Assembly (NCBI RefSeq): GCF_008329565.1
Contig: NZ_NPKT01000004.1
Location: 124,001-188,000 of the forward strand
Origin: Mycolicibacterium sp. P1-5
GTDB taxonomy: Bacteria > Actinomycetota > Actinomycetes > Mycobacteriales > Mycobacteriaceae
Reading direction: 5' to 3'
Length of the DNA stretch: 64,000 nucleotides
In this document: piece after piece, positions 26,076 through 34,871 of the stretch
Layout of the letters: every line of letters begins with the position of its first letter
How positions within the stretch are numbered: position 1 is the stretch's first letter
Position numbers and translations under genes: made by a program
The notes under the pieces: model-generated
What the model was told of the DNA's origin: nothing
The model's input: only the letters and a program-made list of their open reading frames with translations
Database searches by the model: none

Positions 26076-26892
26076 CCGGGGAGGTCGTTGTCGAGACCGT
26101 GGTCGACGTCGTCACCGTCGTCGTCGGGCTCACCGTCGTGGTGGTCGACGGAGTCGACGTCGCCGTGGTCGGGCTGGTCTCGGCCGGCACCGGAGTGGCC
26201 GTCGTCTCGGTGAGCGTCGACGTGCTGGTCGTGACGGACGTGGTCGTGCTGGCGCTTGCGGGGGCGAGTACCGCACACGCCACTCGCGCACCGGCGTCGC
26301 CAGTGGCCATGGTCTCCGCGTCAGGCCCCGGCACGCCGCCGGAGGTGTATCGCTGCGGAATGTTGGCGAAGTTGTCCGGGTCGGCGTGGATGATCAGCGC
26401 ACTTCCCTCAGGCCCCTTGAGGTCGTCGAGCTTGATTGCGTCGGTGGTGGCAACGACTTTTCCGGAGCCGTCCGAGCGCACAAAAAGAGGTGTCAGGTCG
26501 CCGCTAGCCGGGTGCTGGGTGCGGCCGCCGACTTGCAGATGCCCGCCGGCGGAGAGGAAATTGCCCGGCGCACCGCCCGACGGCGCGACGGAATCGGCCT
26601 CACATTTGCCTACAGAGTGGATGTGCATCCCGTGGCTGCCCGGGGACAAGTTGCCACCGGCGACGGTTTCGACCGTCACAGTCGCGAACCCGCCGGAGAA
26701 GTCGATGGTCGCGTTGGCAACTGGCTTGCCGTCGGGTGACTTCAGCTCCGCCTTGAGGGTTTGGGCGCTCGAGCCGGACGATGACGTCGTCGTGCCGGAG
26801 GTTTGTTGGCTTCCGTTCTGCGCGGAGTTGCAGCCTGACAAAACGAGGACGGGTGCCGCAAGGAGCGCCGCGGCGGCGATTGCGCGATTCAT
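26053..26892 (-). CDS. sodC: Cu/Zn superoxide dismutase lipoprotein with Ser/Thr-rich C-terminal tail
   Basis: A 279-residue lipoprotein: lipobox LSGC at residues 18-21, an S/T linker and a SodC domain (about 45-205). Copper ligands are in HGMHIHS, bridging and zinc ligands in GGHLQVGGRTQHPASGD, the late copper histidine in SALIIHADPDN, and a disulfide joins GKCE with ARVACAV. It would detoxify superoxide outside the membrane. Unusually, about 70 residues follow the normal end, made almost only of T, S, P and V (for example TTTSVTTSTSTLTETTATP). This tail could be O-mannosylated or span the wall. The coding DNA of the tail is a GTC/GTG-rich low-complexity tract that overlaps the radical SAM gene end. 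Confidence 0.85.
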   Translation of the reverse strand: MNRAIAAAALLAAPVLVLSGCNSAQNGSQQTSGTTTSSSGSSAQTLKAELKSPDGKPVANATIDFSGGFATVTVETVAGGNLSPGSHGMHIHSVGKCEADSVAPSGGAPGNFLSAGGHLQVGGRTQHPASGDLTPLFVRSDGSGKVVATTDAIKLDDLKGPEGSALIIHADPDNFANIPQRYTSGGVPGPDAETMATGDAGARVACAVLAPASASTTTSVTTSTSTLTETTATPVPAETSPTTATSTPSTTTTVSPTTTVTTSTTVSTTTSPVTPRPGG

Positions 26893-26952
26893 CGCCCAGG
26901 AGTACCCATAATTTGTGATCTGTATCGCGCTTAGTACCAGCTGATAGGGCGG

Positions 26953-27333
26953 CTAGCGATCGGTGCCGGTGCGGTATGTGCACGCTTGCCCGCTGACCAG
27001 CTCTACTGCGTCGCCGACATCCACCGTGACGATGTCTTCGACGGAACTTGCGGTGAATGGAATCTGGAGTAAACCGTAGAAGCTGTCGGTCTCGACGAAC
27101 GTGTGGGCGCGGGCGAACAGCGGCTGGGCGTCGACAACTCGCACTCTCAGCTTCTCGTGGCTGAGTCTGCCCAACTCGCGGCCGGATTCGGGATCGGTGA
27201 TCACCGACGTCTCGCGGGAGTGCACCGCGAAGACCATCCCCTCTGTCACCCCGGCCTCGGTGCCGCGGTTGATCACCAGGGTGTAGTCATCCTTGACGAG
27301 CGCGACCTGGCCGCTGATGGACGGTCCAGTCAC
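26953..27333 (-). CDS. Small beta-rich protein resembling the FlgT C-terminal domain
   Basis: A 126-residue protein with the pattern SGQVALVKDDYTLVINRGTE, AGVTEGMVFAV, ITDPESGRELGRL and RVRVVDAQP. This is how the small barrel at the C-terminus of FlgT-like proteins looks (G-x-V ... I-N-x-G ... G-x-x-x-G-M-x-F ... D-P-x-T-G). There is no flagellar context, so only the fold is suggested. The start overlaps the stop of the upstream membrane protein gene by 4 bp (27330-27333), implying a joint function. It is otherwise uncharacterised. Confidence 0.6.
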   Translation of the reverse strand: MTGPSISGQVALVKDDYTLVINRGTEAGVTEGMVFAVHSRETSVITDPESGRELGRLSHEKLRVRVVDAQPLFARAHTFVETDSFYGLLQIPFTASSVEDIVTVDVGDAVELVSGQACTYRTGTDR

Positions 27334-28049
27334 GATGCCGCCAGCGAATTGTGTTCTGGCAGAGCAGAAGCCGAACCTGCGCGAATCCGTGGCCGCAGGG
27401 CGTAATCTCCTGCGCGAAGCGAGAGGTCCACCTGGCTCGCCGGGTCCTGCGCCGTTCCCAACGTGAGCTCGACGGCTGTCTTCGCTTGAAAGATGGCGAT
27501 CAACGCCTGCTGGTGATTGTCGGTGCCGAACGAGGTGAGCGCCGCCGCGAGCTTGTTGTCGACGTATTGAACCGACCGCTGGAGGTCTGAGGTGGTCGGT
27601 TCGGCCTGCGGGGTTTGGCGCGTCGTTTCGAGGCCGAGTCCGCTATACCAGCGATGTGCGAGCGCACCGAGGATGCCGGCGCACACCGGGACGACAACGA
27701 CGATGCAGATCAATCCGGCAGTGGTGTGCAGCGTGGTCGCGCCGACGACGCCCAGGAGCATCCCGATACCCGCGATACCGCATAGTTGCCCGGCCGCGGG
27801 CACCGCGTCGATGACGCGCCATACCCGCTTGATCGCACGTGCACCGTGCCTGGCGCCGGCCGCGACGAAATGAGCGATGGCGGTGATGGCTGTGACGGCG
27901 AAACGGCCGATGTCGTCGGCCTGTTTGCGGGTGATCGGAGGCTTAGGCATCGACCACGTTCGCTGGCGCGCCGGAGGAGCGACAGTGGGCTCGGCCGTTG
28001 AGTCCTCCACCGGCGGTTCCGAGTTAGTCACATCTGCATCAGCAGTCAC
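27330..28049 (-). CDS. Two-helix membrane protein of unknown function
   Basis: A 239-residue protein: an acidic N-terminus (residues 1-40), an amphipathic region (DDIGRFAVTAITAIAHFVAA), two membrane helices at about 88-108 and 112-135, and a C-terminal soluble domain (DLQRSVQYVDNKLAAALTSF, then DNHQQALIAIFQAKTAVELTLG) with helical repeats. I recognise no family. It is coupled by an ATGA-type overlap to the FlgT_C-like gene, so the two probably form a membrane module. Confidence 0.65.
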   Translation of the reverse strand: MTADADVTNSEPPVEDSTAEPTVAPPARQRTWSMPKPPITRKQADDIGRFAVTAITAIAHFVAAGARHGARAIKRVWRVIDAVPAAGQLCGIAGIGMLLGVVGATTLHTTAGLICIVVVVPVCAGILGALAHRWYSGLGLETTRQTPQAEPTTSDLQRSVQYVDNKLAAALTSFGTDNHQQALIAIFQAKTAVELTLGTAQDPASQVDLSLRAGDYALRPRIRAGSASALPEHNSLAAS

Positions 28050-28139
28050 CCCGTATCATCGCCCGGGCGACCTGGATCGCAGCCCTGGCACGCCGACGGC
28101 GTCTACATACTTTTAGTCAGGAGCTGACCCCACTGATCG

Positions 28140-29327
28140 TCAACCAGCCGCGGCCTTCGCGGATGGCTTCGCCCTGGCGGACGACCCCTTGCCGGATCCA
28201 GCTGCCGCCGGAGTGCGCTTGGCGGTCGCAGTGGTGTGCGTTGCGGTGGCACTTCCCTTGCCAGCCTTCACATCACGGCTTGTGGCGGCTTTGGGGGTGA
28301 GCGTTGCGGTCAGCGTAGGGGTATCAGCGTTCACCACCGAACGGGGCACCTCGCTGGCGGCGGCCAAGCCGGTCTGCGTCGTCACCCCCTGCGCCGCTGC
28401 GGGGGCAGCGGCGGCAGCGGGGGCGGTCCACCCGATAGCCCTCGCGATCGCCCGGGTGAAGTTCATGAAAGCCGCGATGGCGCCGACGGGAGTCCCTGTC
28501 GCGATCGGGATGTGGACCGGCAGCCCGAGAAGGTTGTTGTCGTAGGCGAAGTCGAGTGTGTTGAAGATCGAGCCGCCCGGGCTGAGCAGCCCGCCGAGCG
28601 CAATGCCCACTTGGACGCCGGCCGGGAAGCTCACGCCGATCGCCGGCCCAAAAGTCGTGGCCAGAGCGGTGAGGTCGAGGTGCTGGCCGCCGTTGAGGAA
28701 TGCATCGGTCATGGCGGCCGGGATGTTCGTCAGCGCGCTGAGCGCGCCCGCCACATCGGGTGTGGGGGCGGTGAGCTTACTTCGAACGGCCTCCAGACCG
28801 GACGCCAGGACAATAAGGGGGCCCAATACCGGACCCGCCATGCCCAGGATCAGGCCACTCAGGGGCGAGGTCGAGAACGCGAGTAGCTGCCGTCCGAGGG
28901 GAGAAATGTTGAGCTGCAAGAGCTCTGGCACTTGCAGGACAACGGGCAGCAGTTCGTAGAAGGTTCGGTGAACGGTGTCCAAGGTGCTCGGGTCGGCGGC
29001 CGTCGGCGCGGCGAGCGCCGCCTGCAGGTTGGTCTGGATGTGCGTGGCGATCGCGGCGAAGTCAGGCAGCTGTTGGAGGTACGAGACCTGGTTGGCGATG
29101 ATCTGCTGCAGGATGGGAGCCGGCGCTTGTCGCCAGGAATCGAACAGCTGCTGGGCGCTCTGACCGGCCCTGGTGAAAATGTCGGCCCAATCGGTGCTCG
29201 CAGCGAGCTGGATCGCCGGCGCGCTGCGCATGGCGGGCGGCGGAACCGTGACCGGGCTCAACGCGATGGCACTCGTACCAACAAGAGCCACGCCGGCTGC
29301 GATGAAGGGATGCGGGATTGCAGGCAT
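28140..29327 (-). CDS. GjpA-like exported porin-type protein
   Basis: A 395-residue protein of the mycobacterial family commonly named outer membrane porin GjpA. It has an N-terminal export signal (FIAAGVALVGTSAIALSPVT), a conserved core starting with STDWADIFTRAGQSAQQLFD and APAPILQQIIANQVSYLQQL, and a low-complexity Ala/Thr/Lys tail ending GSGKGSSARAKPSAKAAAG. A paralogue sits at 35746-37002. The porin name comes from Gordonia and channel activity here is not shown. Predicted structure is largely helical rather than beta-barrel, so the name should be read with caution. Confidence 0.75.
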   Translation of the reverse strand: MPAIPHPFIAAGVALVGTSAIALSPVTVPPPAMRSAPAIQLAASTDWADIFTRAGQSAQQLFDSWRQAPAPILQQIIANQVSYLQQLPDFAAIATHIQTNLQAALAAPTAADPSTLDTVHRTFYELLPVVLQVPELLQLNISPLGRQLLAFSTSPLSGLILGMAGPVLGPLIVLASGLEAVRSKLTAPTPDVAGALSALTNIPAAMTDAFLNGGQHLDLTALATTFGPAIGVSFPAGVQVGIALGGLLSPGGSIFNTLDFAYDNNLLGLPVHIPIATGTPVGAIAAFMNFTRAIARAIGWTAPAAAAAPAAAQGVTTQTGLAAASEVPRSVVNADTPTLTATLTPKAATSRDVKAGKGSATATHTTATAKRTPAAAGSGKGSSARAKPSAKAAAG

Positions 29328-29548
29328 GTCGACTCCCCGTGTCGTGTCACCCCTGACCCAGGCGTAAACCTACCGCACATCATCGGTTGAATGCACTGAA
29401 TTCGACCGCGCTCGGCCAAGTTTGGGCCGCCGACCATGTCCGACGTCCCAAGCGCTGACTTCGGGCAAACCTGACCAGCGCCGCGGCGCGGGGTTGCTAC
29501 CGCATCTCTAGCGCGGTTTCGGTCCGTCAGCGAACTACAGAGTGTGCG

Positions 29549-30436
29549 CTAATGCTGCCAGTCGCTAGAGCCGTCGACCCTGGTGTAGGTGCCGGTGGAG
29601 TTCTTGACGATGATGGGGTCGCCGGCGCCGAAGTTGTCGTAGAACCACCGTGCATTGGCAGGGCTGATATTGACGCAGCCGTGACTGACGTCCCGCTTGC
29701 CCTGATCGTCGACCGACCAGGGTGCGCTGTGCACGAAGTTACCGCTGTCGTCGAAGCGGACGGCCAGGTCGACGGTCGTCTTGTACCCGTACGGGGAGTT
29801 GACCGGGACTCCGTAGGTCGAGGAATCCATCACCACCGTGGGCATCTTCTCTTGGACGTAGTACGTGCCGTTTGCGGTTTGGTGTCCCCCGGCCGCCATC
29901 CCCATCGACATCGGAATGACCTTCTCCACAACGCCGTTGCGGGTGACGGTCAATTGATGTGTCGCGTCATCAGCGGTGGCGATCAGCGTGTCTCCCGTAC
30001 GGAAGGTAGAGACCATGCCCGCCGCATCGACGGTGACCGCGGTGTGTGCGGGCCAGAAGCTCAGCGGGCGCCACCGCAACTGCGTGGGAGTCATCCAGTA
30101 GAACTTCCCGGAAACCGGCGGAACGGAAGAAATGTGGATGGCGTTTTCCGTCGCGCCGGCGTCCTCGACCCGTCCCGGGAAATCGATGATGACCGGCTGA
30201 GCCACCCCCACCGTCGAGCCGTTCGTGGGCGCGATCCTCGGTGGCGCGAATGGCGCAGCGCCGGTGAACGGCGTCGGGTCCTGCCCAGCGGCCGGACCGG
30301 CGACAACATCTGGATCACCCGGAGCCGGATCTGCCTGTGCAGGCAGTACATTCGCGGTCATCATCAAGCCGACAATCGACGCCGCCCCGGCGGCCTTCAG
30401 AGCGGCGACACGCATTCTTCTTGCCCAGCGCGACAT
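29549..30436 (-). CDS. L,D-transpeptidase (YkuD domain) with immunoglobulin-like domain
   Basis: A 295-residue secreted enzyme: signal peptide (residues 1-35), a P/G linker, a bacterial Ig-like domain (about 65-150; [19 protein letters not shown]) and a YkuD catalytic domain ending in HSAPWS and SHGCVNIS, which supply the catalytic His and Cys. It forms 3-3 peptide crosslinks in peptidoglycan, the dominant crosslink type in mycobacteria, and is the carbapenem target class. The length and two-domain layout fit the mycobacterial Ldt family; which paralogue is not decided. Confidence 0.88.
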   Translation of the reverse strand: MSRWARRMRVAALKAAGAASIVGLMMTANVLPAQADPAPGDPDVVAGPAAGQDPTPFTGAAPFAPPRIAPTNGSTVGVAQPVIIDFPGRVEDAGATENAIHISSVPPVSGKFYWMTPTQLRWRPLSFWPAHTAVTVDAAGMVSTFRTGDTLIATADDATHQLTVTRNGVVEKVIPMSMGMAAGGHQTANGTYYVQEKMPTVVMDSSTYGVPVNSPYGYKTTVDLAVRFDDSGNFVHSAPWSVDDQGKRDVSHGCVNISPANARWFYDNFGAGDPIIVKNSTGTYTRVDGSSDWQH

Positions 30437-30568
30437 TGCAACCCTCCCATCAGATGGGACCTAGTGTCGCATAGCGCCAGCCTGATGTGGCAGCGCTACC
30501 GCCGAAGAGTGCCGACCCGATAGGTGGCGGCGGTTTTCCGGCGACTGATCGTGGGCATTAGTTGACAC

Positions 30569-30814
30569 ATGGATAAACTCGCCCGAGTTCGGCACGCCGA
30601 GAAGCGCATCGTCAGACTTCAGCGGCGAGTTTGGCTGGCCCAGATCCTGATGTGGCCAACGATGATCCTGGTCGCAATCTTATCGGTGGGTGCAGTGGTG
30701 TGGTTCGTCCAGCGCCGGTCCGGCGGGGGGCGGCATGAGATGCCAGATACTCCCGGGGCGCACGAGGCAGTGGTCACCGATTCAGAGACCCAAGATTCGC
30801 CGACGCCGAGGTAA
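30569..30814 (+). CDS. Small single-pass membrane protein
   Basis: An 81-residue protein with a basic N-terminus (residues 1-22, KLARVRHAEKRIVRLQRRVW), one membrane helix (about 23-46) and a polar, acidic C-terminus. The positive-inside rule puts the N-terminus in the cytoplasm. There is no recognised family and no strong ribosome-binding site. It lies 19 bp before the end of the convergent GH16 gene. Confidence 0.5.
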   Translation: MDKLARVRHAEKRIVRLQRRVWLAQILMWPTMILVAILSVGAVVWFVQRRSGGGRHEMPDTPGAHEAVVTDSETQDSPTPR

Positions 30815-30832
30815 GGGCGACGAACCAGCCTC

Positions 30833-31636
30833 CTACCAGACGCGGATCCAGTCGACGAGCATCGCCGCCGGGAAGTTACCCGAAGCAGGATCACCACCAC
30901 CGGGTCCCCCAACCGCGAGGGTGAACATCGGCGCCAGCCAGTAGCCGGGGTTGTTGAACGGCCAACGGAGATCGGTGGGGTTGCCATGCACCGGGATTGG
31001 CTTCGGCGGCACCGTGAAGTACGGCTTCGCGCCGTCGACGTAGTCCCGCCAGAATTTGAACCCGTCGGCGTCCCACCGCATTCGCCAGTTATGCCAGGCA
31101 CCGTCGACCAGCCCGGCAATCGACTTGCTTTCCCACGTTTTGCCGTTCGATGCGGCATGGACCGTGGTTCCCGGGGCCCAGCTGCGGTTGCCGTAGAACT
31201 CGACGATGTCGACCTCGCCGTCGGGCAGCGGATCTTCGTTGACGGCCCAGTACGCGGGCCAGGCTCCCGAGGTCAGGCAATCGAGCTTGACCCGCGCCTC
31301 CCAGGTGTGACCCATGGGGACCCGCCAGTTCCCGCGTACCTTGCCGCTGAAGTATTGATCGTCTTCTCGGGTGGCGAGGAGGACGAGGTTCGAATTCCCG
31401 TCGAGGAAGACGTTTCGCCGGTCGTCGCGGTACTGGCTCTCGACCGGTGGCCACACGTCGTCCTGCCAGTTCTGAATCGACCAGTTCGCCGGATTGGGGG
31501 CCGACCCCGACGGTCCGTCGAAGTCGTCCTGGAACAGGTAGGGCGCTTCCGCTTGGGCGCGCGGGAGCGGGATTGCGGCGGCCAACAGCCCCAGCCCCGA
31601 CATCAACATCATGCTTCGACGGTCCAATTCGGGCAC
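30833..31636 (-). CDS. Exported glycoside hydrolase family 16 protein
   Basis: About 267 residues. The N-terminus has a Tat-like twin arginine (DRRSMMLMSGLGLLAAAIP), then a GH16 jelly-roll domain with the catalytic signature GEVDIVEFYG (nucleophile E, then D, then acid/base E) near residue 143, plus conserved tryptophans (GAWPAYWAVNE, GAWHNWRMRWD). GH16 enzymes cut beta-1,3 or beta-1,4 glucans and galactans or transglycosylate. The frame is open to 31666; the GTG at 31636 is preferred because it puts the twin arginine near the start, but ATG codons at 31654 and 31666 remain possible. The substrate is unknown. Confidence 0.8.
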   Translation of the reverse strand: MPELDRRSMMLMSGLGLLAAAIPLPRAQAEAPYLFQDDFDGPSGSAPNPANWSIQNWQDDVWPPVESQYRDDRRNVFLDGNSNLVLLATREDDQYFSGKVRGNWRVPMGHTWEARVKLDCLTSGAWPAYWAVNEDPLPDGEVDIVEFYGNRSWAPGTTVHAASNGKTWESKSIAGLVDGAWHNWRMRWDADGFKFWRDYVDGAKPYFTVPPKPIPVHGNPTDLRWPFNNPGYWLAPMFTLAVGGPGGGDPASGNFPAAMLVDWIRVW

Positions 31637-31678
31637 GGCTCGACCATAGAGCATGACCGCCCGCAAACGCGGAATTGG

Positions 31679-32068
31679 TCAGTCGAAAATGTCGCCGGCA
31701 ACGTAAAACCATCGACCGGCTCGCACGGTGAACCGCGACCGCTCGTGCAACGTCCCAGGTTGTCGACCCTGCCGGAATCGCGCCCGGAATTCGACTTCGC
31801 CGGTCTGGTCACCCGGCTGACCGTCGAGAGTGTCGACGATCTCCAATCCAGTCCACGTCAACCCGTCGGTAGGAGCTAACGGGTCGGGCCGAGTGCGCGG
31901 ATGCCACGTTCGCCACACGTAGTCGAGGTCGCCGACGGCGTAGGCGCTGTAGCGGGCGCGCATCAACTCTTCGGCAGTGGTCGGCTGGTTCTCACCGCGG
32001 TGCCGCGCCAGGCAGCAACGACCGAAAGCCGCACCGACGCCGCACGGGCATTCATCGCTCGGCTGCAT
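31679..32068 (-). CDS. YchJ family (UPF0225) protein with SEC-C-type zinc motif
   Basis: A 129-residue protein: an N-terminal zinc-binding CPCGVGAAFGRCC (SEC-C-like, C-x-C-x8-CC) followed by the YchJ core (ELMRARYSAYAVGDLDYVWR, TWHP, and FRARFRQGRQPGTLHERSRF). The fold is NTF2-like. The ATG at 32068 (MQPSDECPCG) is used, although the frame is open to 32113. Function is unproven; SEC-C proteins often associate with the translation or secretion machinery. Confidence 0.82.
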   Translation of the reverse strand: MQPSDECPCGVGAAFGRCCLARHRGENQPTTAEELMRARYSAYAVGDLDYVWRTWHPRTRPDPLAPTDGLTWTGLEIVDTLDGQPGDQTGEVEFRARFRQGRQPGTLHERSRFTVRAGRWFYVAGDIFD

Positions 32069-32118
32069 CCCAACAGTGTCCCAACCACTGCCAGCGGTGC
32101 GCGCTGCCGCCATCCGCT

Positions 32119-33021
32119 TCAGCCGGCCGCCGCCTGCGCCGGATAGGACAGGAACTCAGCCGCATGCTTGCTCGCGAACTGGGCGAAAGTCGTGGGCTGA
32201 ACACCGAACACTTCATGGGTGCCGACGTCGACGTGCGACGTCCTGCAGCGGGCACGTTCGCTGAACAATTCGTCGAGCAGGTCGAGGGCCTCTGCCGGCA
32301 GCCCGGCGGCAGCCAGGTCACGGCGCTTCTGCTCCAGCGTCACGGGACGGTATGTGAACAGCGTGCCCGTCACCCGCGAAATGTCCTGCACGACTTCCGA
32401 CATGGTGAGCGCTTGGGGTCCTGTCATGAAGTAGCTCTTGCCCTCGTGACCGTGGGAGTGAAGCAATTCGACTGCCACTCTGGCGATGTCGTCGATGTCC
32501 ACGGGGTTGAGTTCACTGTCACCGATCGGCATGACAAGTTCGCGCGCCACCGGATCGACACCCGTCACCGTGCCGGGCAGGTAGAACTGCATGAACTGAG
32601 TCGGTCGGATAAGTGTCCACGCCACACCCGAGCCCTTCAGGTAGCGCTCGATATGGGCATGCCAGCGGGCGGCGCGGAAGGCATACGGATCGAACCCTAC
32701 GCCGGAGTCGATGCCCGACACTTTGACGATGTGTTGCACGCCAGCCGATTTCGCGGCCTCGATGAAGGTGCACTGAGCATCCATCATCTGAAGCCCAGCG
32801 GTGGAGATCATCAGGGCACGGTCGACGCCGTCGAGCGCCGCGCGAAGGGACTTGGGGTCGAGCATGTCGCCGGTCACCGCCTCCACGGTGGGCATGCCCT
32901 CGAAGCGGGCGACCTGTGCCGGCCGGCGGATCAAAGCACGGACCGGTAACCCGCGTCGGGCGAACTCTTCAATCACCGCTGAGCCGGTCAAGCCCGCGGC
33001 ACCAGTTACCAAAATCATCAT
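32119..33021 (-). CDS. NmrA/SDR-a5-type NAD(P)-binding protein
   Basis: A 300-residue atypical SDR: cofactor loop VTGAAGLTGSAV near the N-terminus, a basic RALIRRP that favours NADP(H), MISTAG and VKVSGIDSG strands, and IRPTQFMQFYLPG. The Y-x-x-x-K catalytic pair of classical SDRs is not evident, so it may be a redox sensor or quinone reductase of the NmrA/QOR2 type. It is divergent from the HxlR regulator with about 110 bp between them. HxlR proteins often control such neighbours, so regulation by the product of that gene is likely. Confidence 0.82.
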   Translation of the reverse strand: MMILVTGAAGLTGSAVIEEFARRGLPVRALIRRPAQVARFEGMPTVEAVTGDMLDPKSLRAALDGVDRALMISTAGLQMMDAQCTFIEAAKSAGVQHIVKVSGIDSGVGFDPYAFRAARWHAHIERYLKGSGVAWTLIRPTQFMQFYLPGTVTGVDPVARELVMPIGDSELNPVDIDDIARVAVELLHSHGHEGKSYFMTGPQALTMSEVVQDISRVTGTLFTYRPVTLEQKRRDLAAAGLPAEALDLLDELFSERARCRTSHVDVGTHEVFGVQPTTFAQFASKHAAEFLSYPAQAAAG

Positions 33022-33075
33022 TCCTCCTGATCAAACTTTCCGACGGATCATCCACTTGCACACTAAAACCGTCTA

Positions 33076-33090
33076 CTTGTTAAAAGCAAG
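33076..33090. promoter_or_regulatory. Inverted repeat, candidate HxlR operator
   Basis: CTTG-TTAAAAG-CAAG: short 4-bp arms in an AT-rich patch between the divergent NmrA-like and hxlR-type starts. The arms are short, so this rests mainly on position. Confidence 0.35.
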
Positions 33091-33131
33091 CGCTAAATTC
33101 GTCGGAGGTAGCACCAGTGGTAGGCTGAGGC

Positions 33132-33800
33132 GTGCCTGGCAAGACTGACGACGCCGCGCCCGACCGGCGCACCTACGGCGACGCCTGCGCGACAGCTCGT
33201 GCGCTGGACGTGATCGGCGAACGATGGACGCTGCTCATCGTGCGAGAGCTACTGTTCGGGCCCAAGCGCTTCGGTGATCTGCAATCCGGCTTGGCAACCG
33301 TGCGGCCCAACGTGTTGTCACAGCGACTGCGAGACCTTGAGGCGGCCCAGGTCATCCATCGACGACGATTGGGCATGCCGGCCTCAGTGTGGGTCTATGA
33401 ACTGACCGACTGGGGGCGTCAACTCGAGCCCATACTGCTAGCGCTCGGCGAATGGGGCCGCGCCACGCCGCTCGGCGAAGCCCACACCCGAATCAGTGCC
33501 GATGCTTTGATGCTTGCGCTCAAGACACACTTTCGCCCCGCCAAAACCGCCGCACGGCAGCCAGTCACGATCACCATCGGCCTGGGTGGCGACTACTTCA
33601 CCGTGACCACCGATCGCGTCAACCTGGCTATCTCACGGGGCGAGCCGCCGCACGCAGACGCGACGCTCGACACCGACGCCGATACCTTCAAGGCGTTGAT
33701 CATCGACGGCGAACCACGCAGCCGCGCTCAATCCGATGGTCGACTCACCGTCGGCGGCAGCACCAAGGTTCTCGATGAGCTGTTGGCCGCACTGAGGTGA
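33132..33800 (+). CDS. HxlR family regulator with C-terminal SCP2-like domain
   Basis: A 222-residue protein. Residues 12-110 are an HxlR winged helix (CATARALDVIGERWTLLIVR, ELLFGPKRFGDLQ, LSQRLRDLEAAQVIHRR). Residues 120-222 resemble an SCP2 sterol-carrier fold (FTVTTDRVNLAISRG, ADATLDTDADTFKALIIDG), which may bind a hydrophobic ligand. This HxlR plus SCP2 layout occurs in actinobacteria. It begins at a GTG and is divergent from the NmrA-like gene, its likely target. Confidence 0.82.
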   Translation: MPGKTDDAAPDRRTYGDACATARALDVIGERWTLLIVRELLFGPKRFGDLQSGLATVRPNVLSQRLRDLEAAQVIHRRRLGMPASVWVYELTDWGRQLEPILLALGEWGRATPLGEAHTRISADALMLALKTHFRPAKTAARQPVTITIGLGGDYFTVTTDRVNLAISRGEPPHADATLDTDADTFKALIIDGEPRSRAQSDGRLTVGGSTKVLDELLAALR

Positions 33801-33806
33801 CCAGTG

Positions 33807-34709
33807 CTAGGAGCCGAACAGCTCCGGGTGAAATGTGGCCGCCATCCTGCGCATGCCATCGCGCCAGTCGACGGTCGTCGTCCCGATCAACTCGTGCATC
33901 TTGGTGACCTCCAGCGGATTCCCCCGTAGCGCCTGAGAGCTCGCCTCGAATACGGGTTCCTTATCGATGAGCGAGCCGAGATAGGCGCACCACTCCTGCA
34001 GGCTGACGTACTGGTCACCACCCCAGTTGACCGTGGTGACCGGAACTGATGCCACCGCAAGCAGTTTGGGGATCATCGCGATGATGTCGTCTTCGTGGAT
34101 CGGGTTATAGACGGCGGGACCACCGGGCGGAACGGGTATCGGCATGTCGCCCAGCATCATGTCCAGATGGAAGAGCGGCCACCCACCGTTGTTGCCGTAG
34201 GGGACGTTGAGGCGCGCGATGGTGGAGGGTACGCCGAGGGCACGGGCCATCGTTGCGACGACGGTTTCCCCGGCGATCTTGGTGATGGAGTAGGTGGGCA
34301 GCAGGGGTTTGTGGTTGTCGCCGAGAATGGTGCGTTCAGTGCGGGGTTCGTCATCCGGCGGATCGTAGACCGCCCCGGACGAACAGTGCAGGAACGCTTT
34401 CGCCGTTCGACAGTGCGCCATGAGCAGTCCCGCTGATTCGGCGTTGGCCGCGAGGTCCTTGTCCCACCGTCCGCTCTTGGCCACCGCCAGGTTCAGCACG
34501 TAGTCGAAGTCTGATGGCAGGCCAGGGAACTCACCGGCAGCCATGTTGACGGTCTCGCATCGGATGCCGGCCTTCTCGAGGCGCTCGCGGGTTGCCGTAT
34601 CAGTGAAGCGGGCGATACCCCACACCTCGTTATCGGCCGCCAGGGCTAAGGCGATCGGGACGGCAACCTGGCCGCTTGCTCCGGTGATCAGAATTTTGGA
34701 TCCGTGCAT
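33807..34709 (-). CDS. NAD-dependent epimerase/dehydratase family protein (extended SDR)
   Basis: A 300-residue extended SDR: ITGASGQVAVPI cofactor loop, a FLHCSSGAVYDPP strand with the catalytic serine, and YSITKIAGE with the Y-x-x-x-K pair, then ARLNVPYGNNGG. The C-terminal half carries the substrate domain. Despite the sugar-epimerase family name, nearby sugar genes are absent, so the substrate may be another alcohol or ketone. It converges on the HxlR gene 7 bp away and is divergent from the mycofactocin-type SDR. Confidence 0.82.
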   Translation of the reverse strand: MHGSKILITGASGQVAVPIALALAADNEVWGIARFTDTATRERLEKAGIRCETVNMAAGEFPGLPSDFDYVLNLAVAKSGRWDKDLAANAESAGLLMAHCRTAKAFLHCSSGAVYDPPDDEPRTERTILGDNHKPLLPTYSITKIAGETVVATMARALGVPSTIARLNVPYGNNGGWPLFHLDMMLGDMPIPVPPGGPAVYNPIHEDDIIAMIPKLLAVASVPVTTVNWGGDQYVSLQEWCAYLGSLIDKEPVFEASSQALRGNPLEVTKMHELIGTTTVDWRDGMRRMAATFHPELFGS

Positions 34710-34871
34710 CGGCTGATGGTAGGCAGCTGGACCGGTGGCGACTGCGCTTTGTCTCAGTGGCCCAAGCGTTCGTCTGGCACCTGATTTCGTCCTTGCAGAA
34801 TGCTGAGCAGTCGCTCAAACTAGGTGCGTCGCGACCGCGTCGAATGCACTCACCCCTGAACAGGAGCAGTT

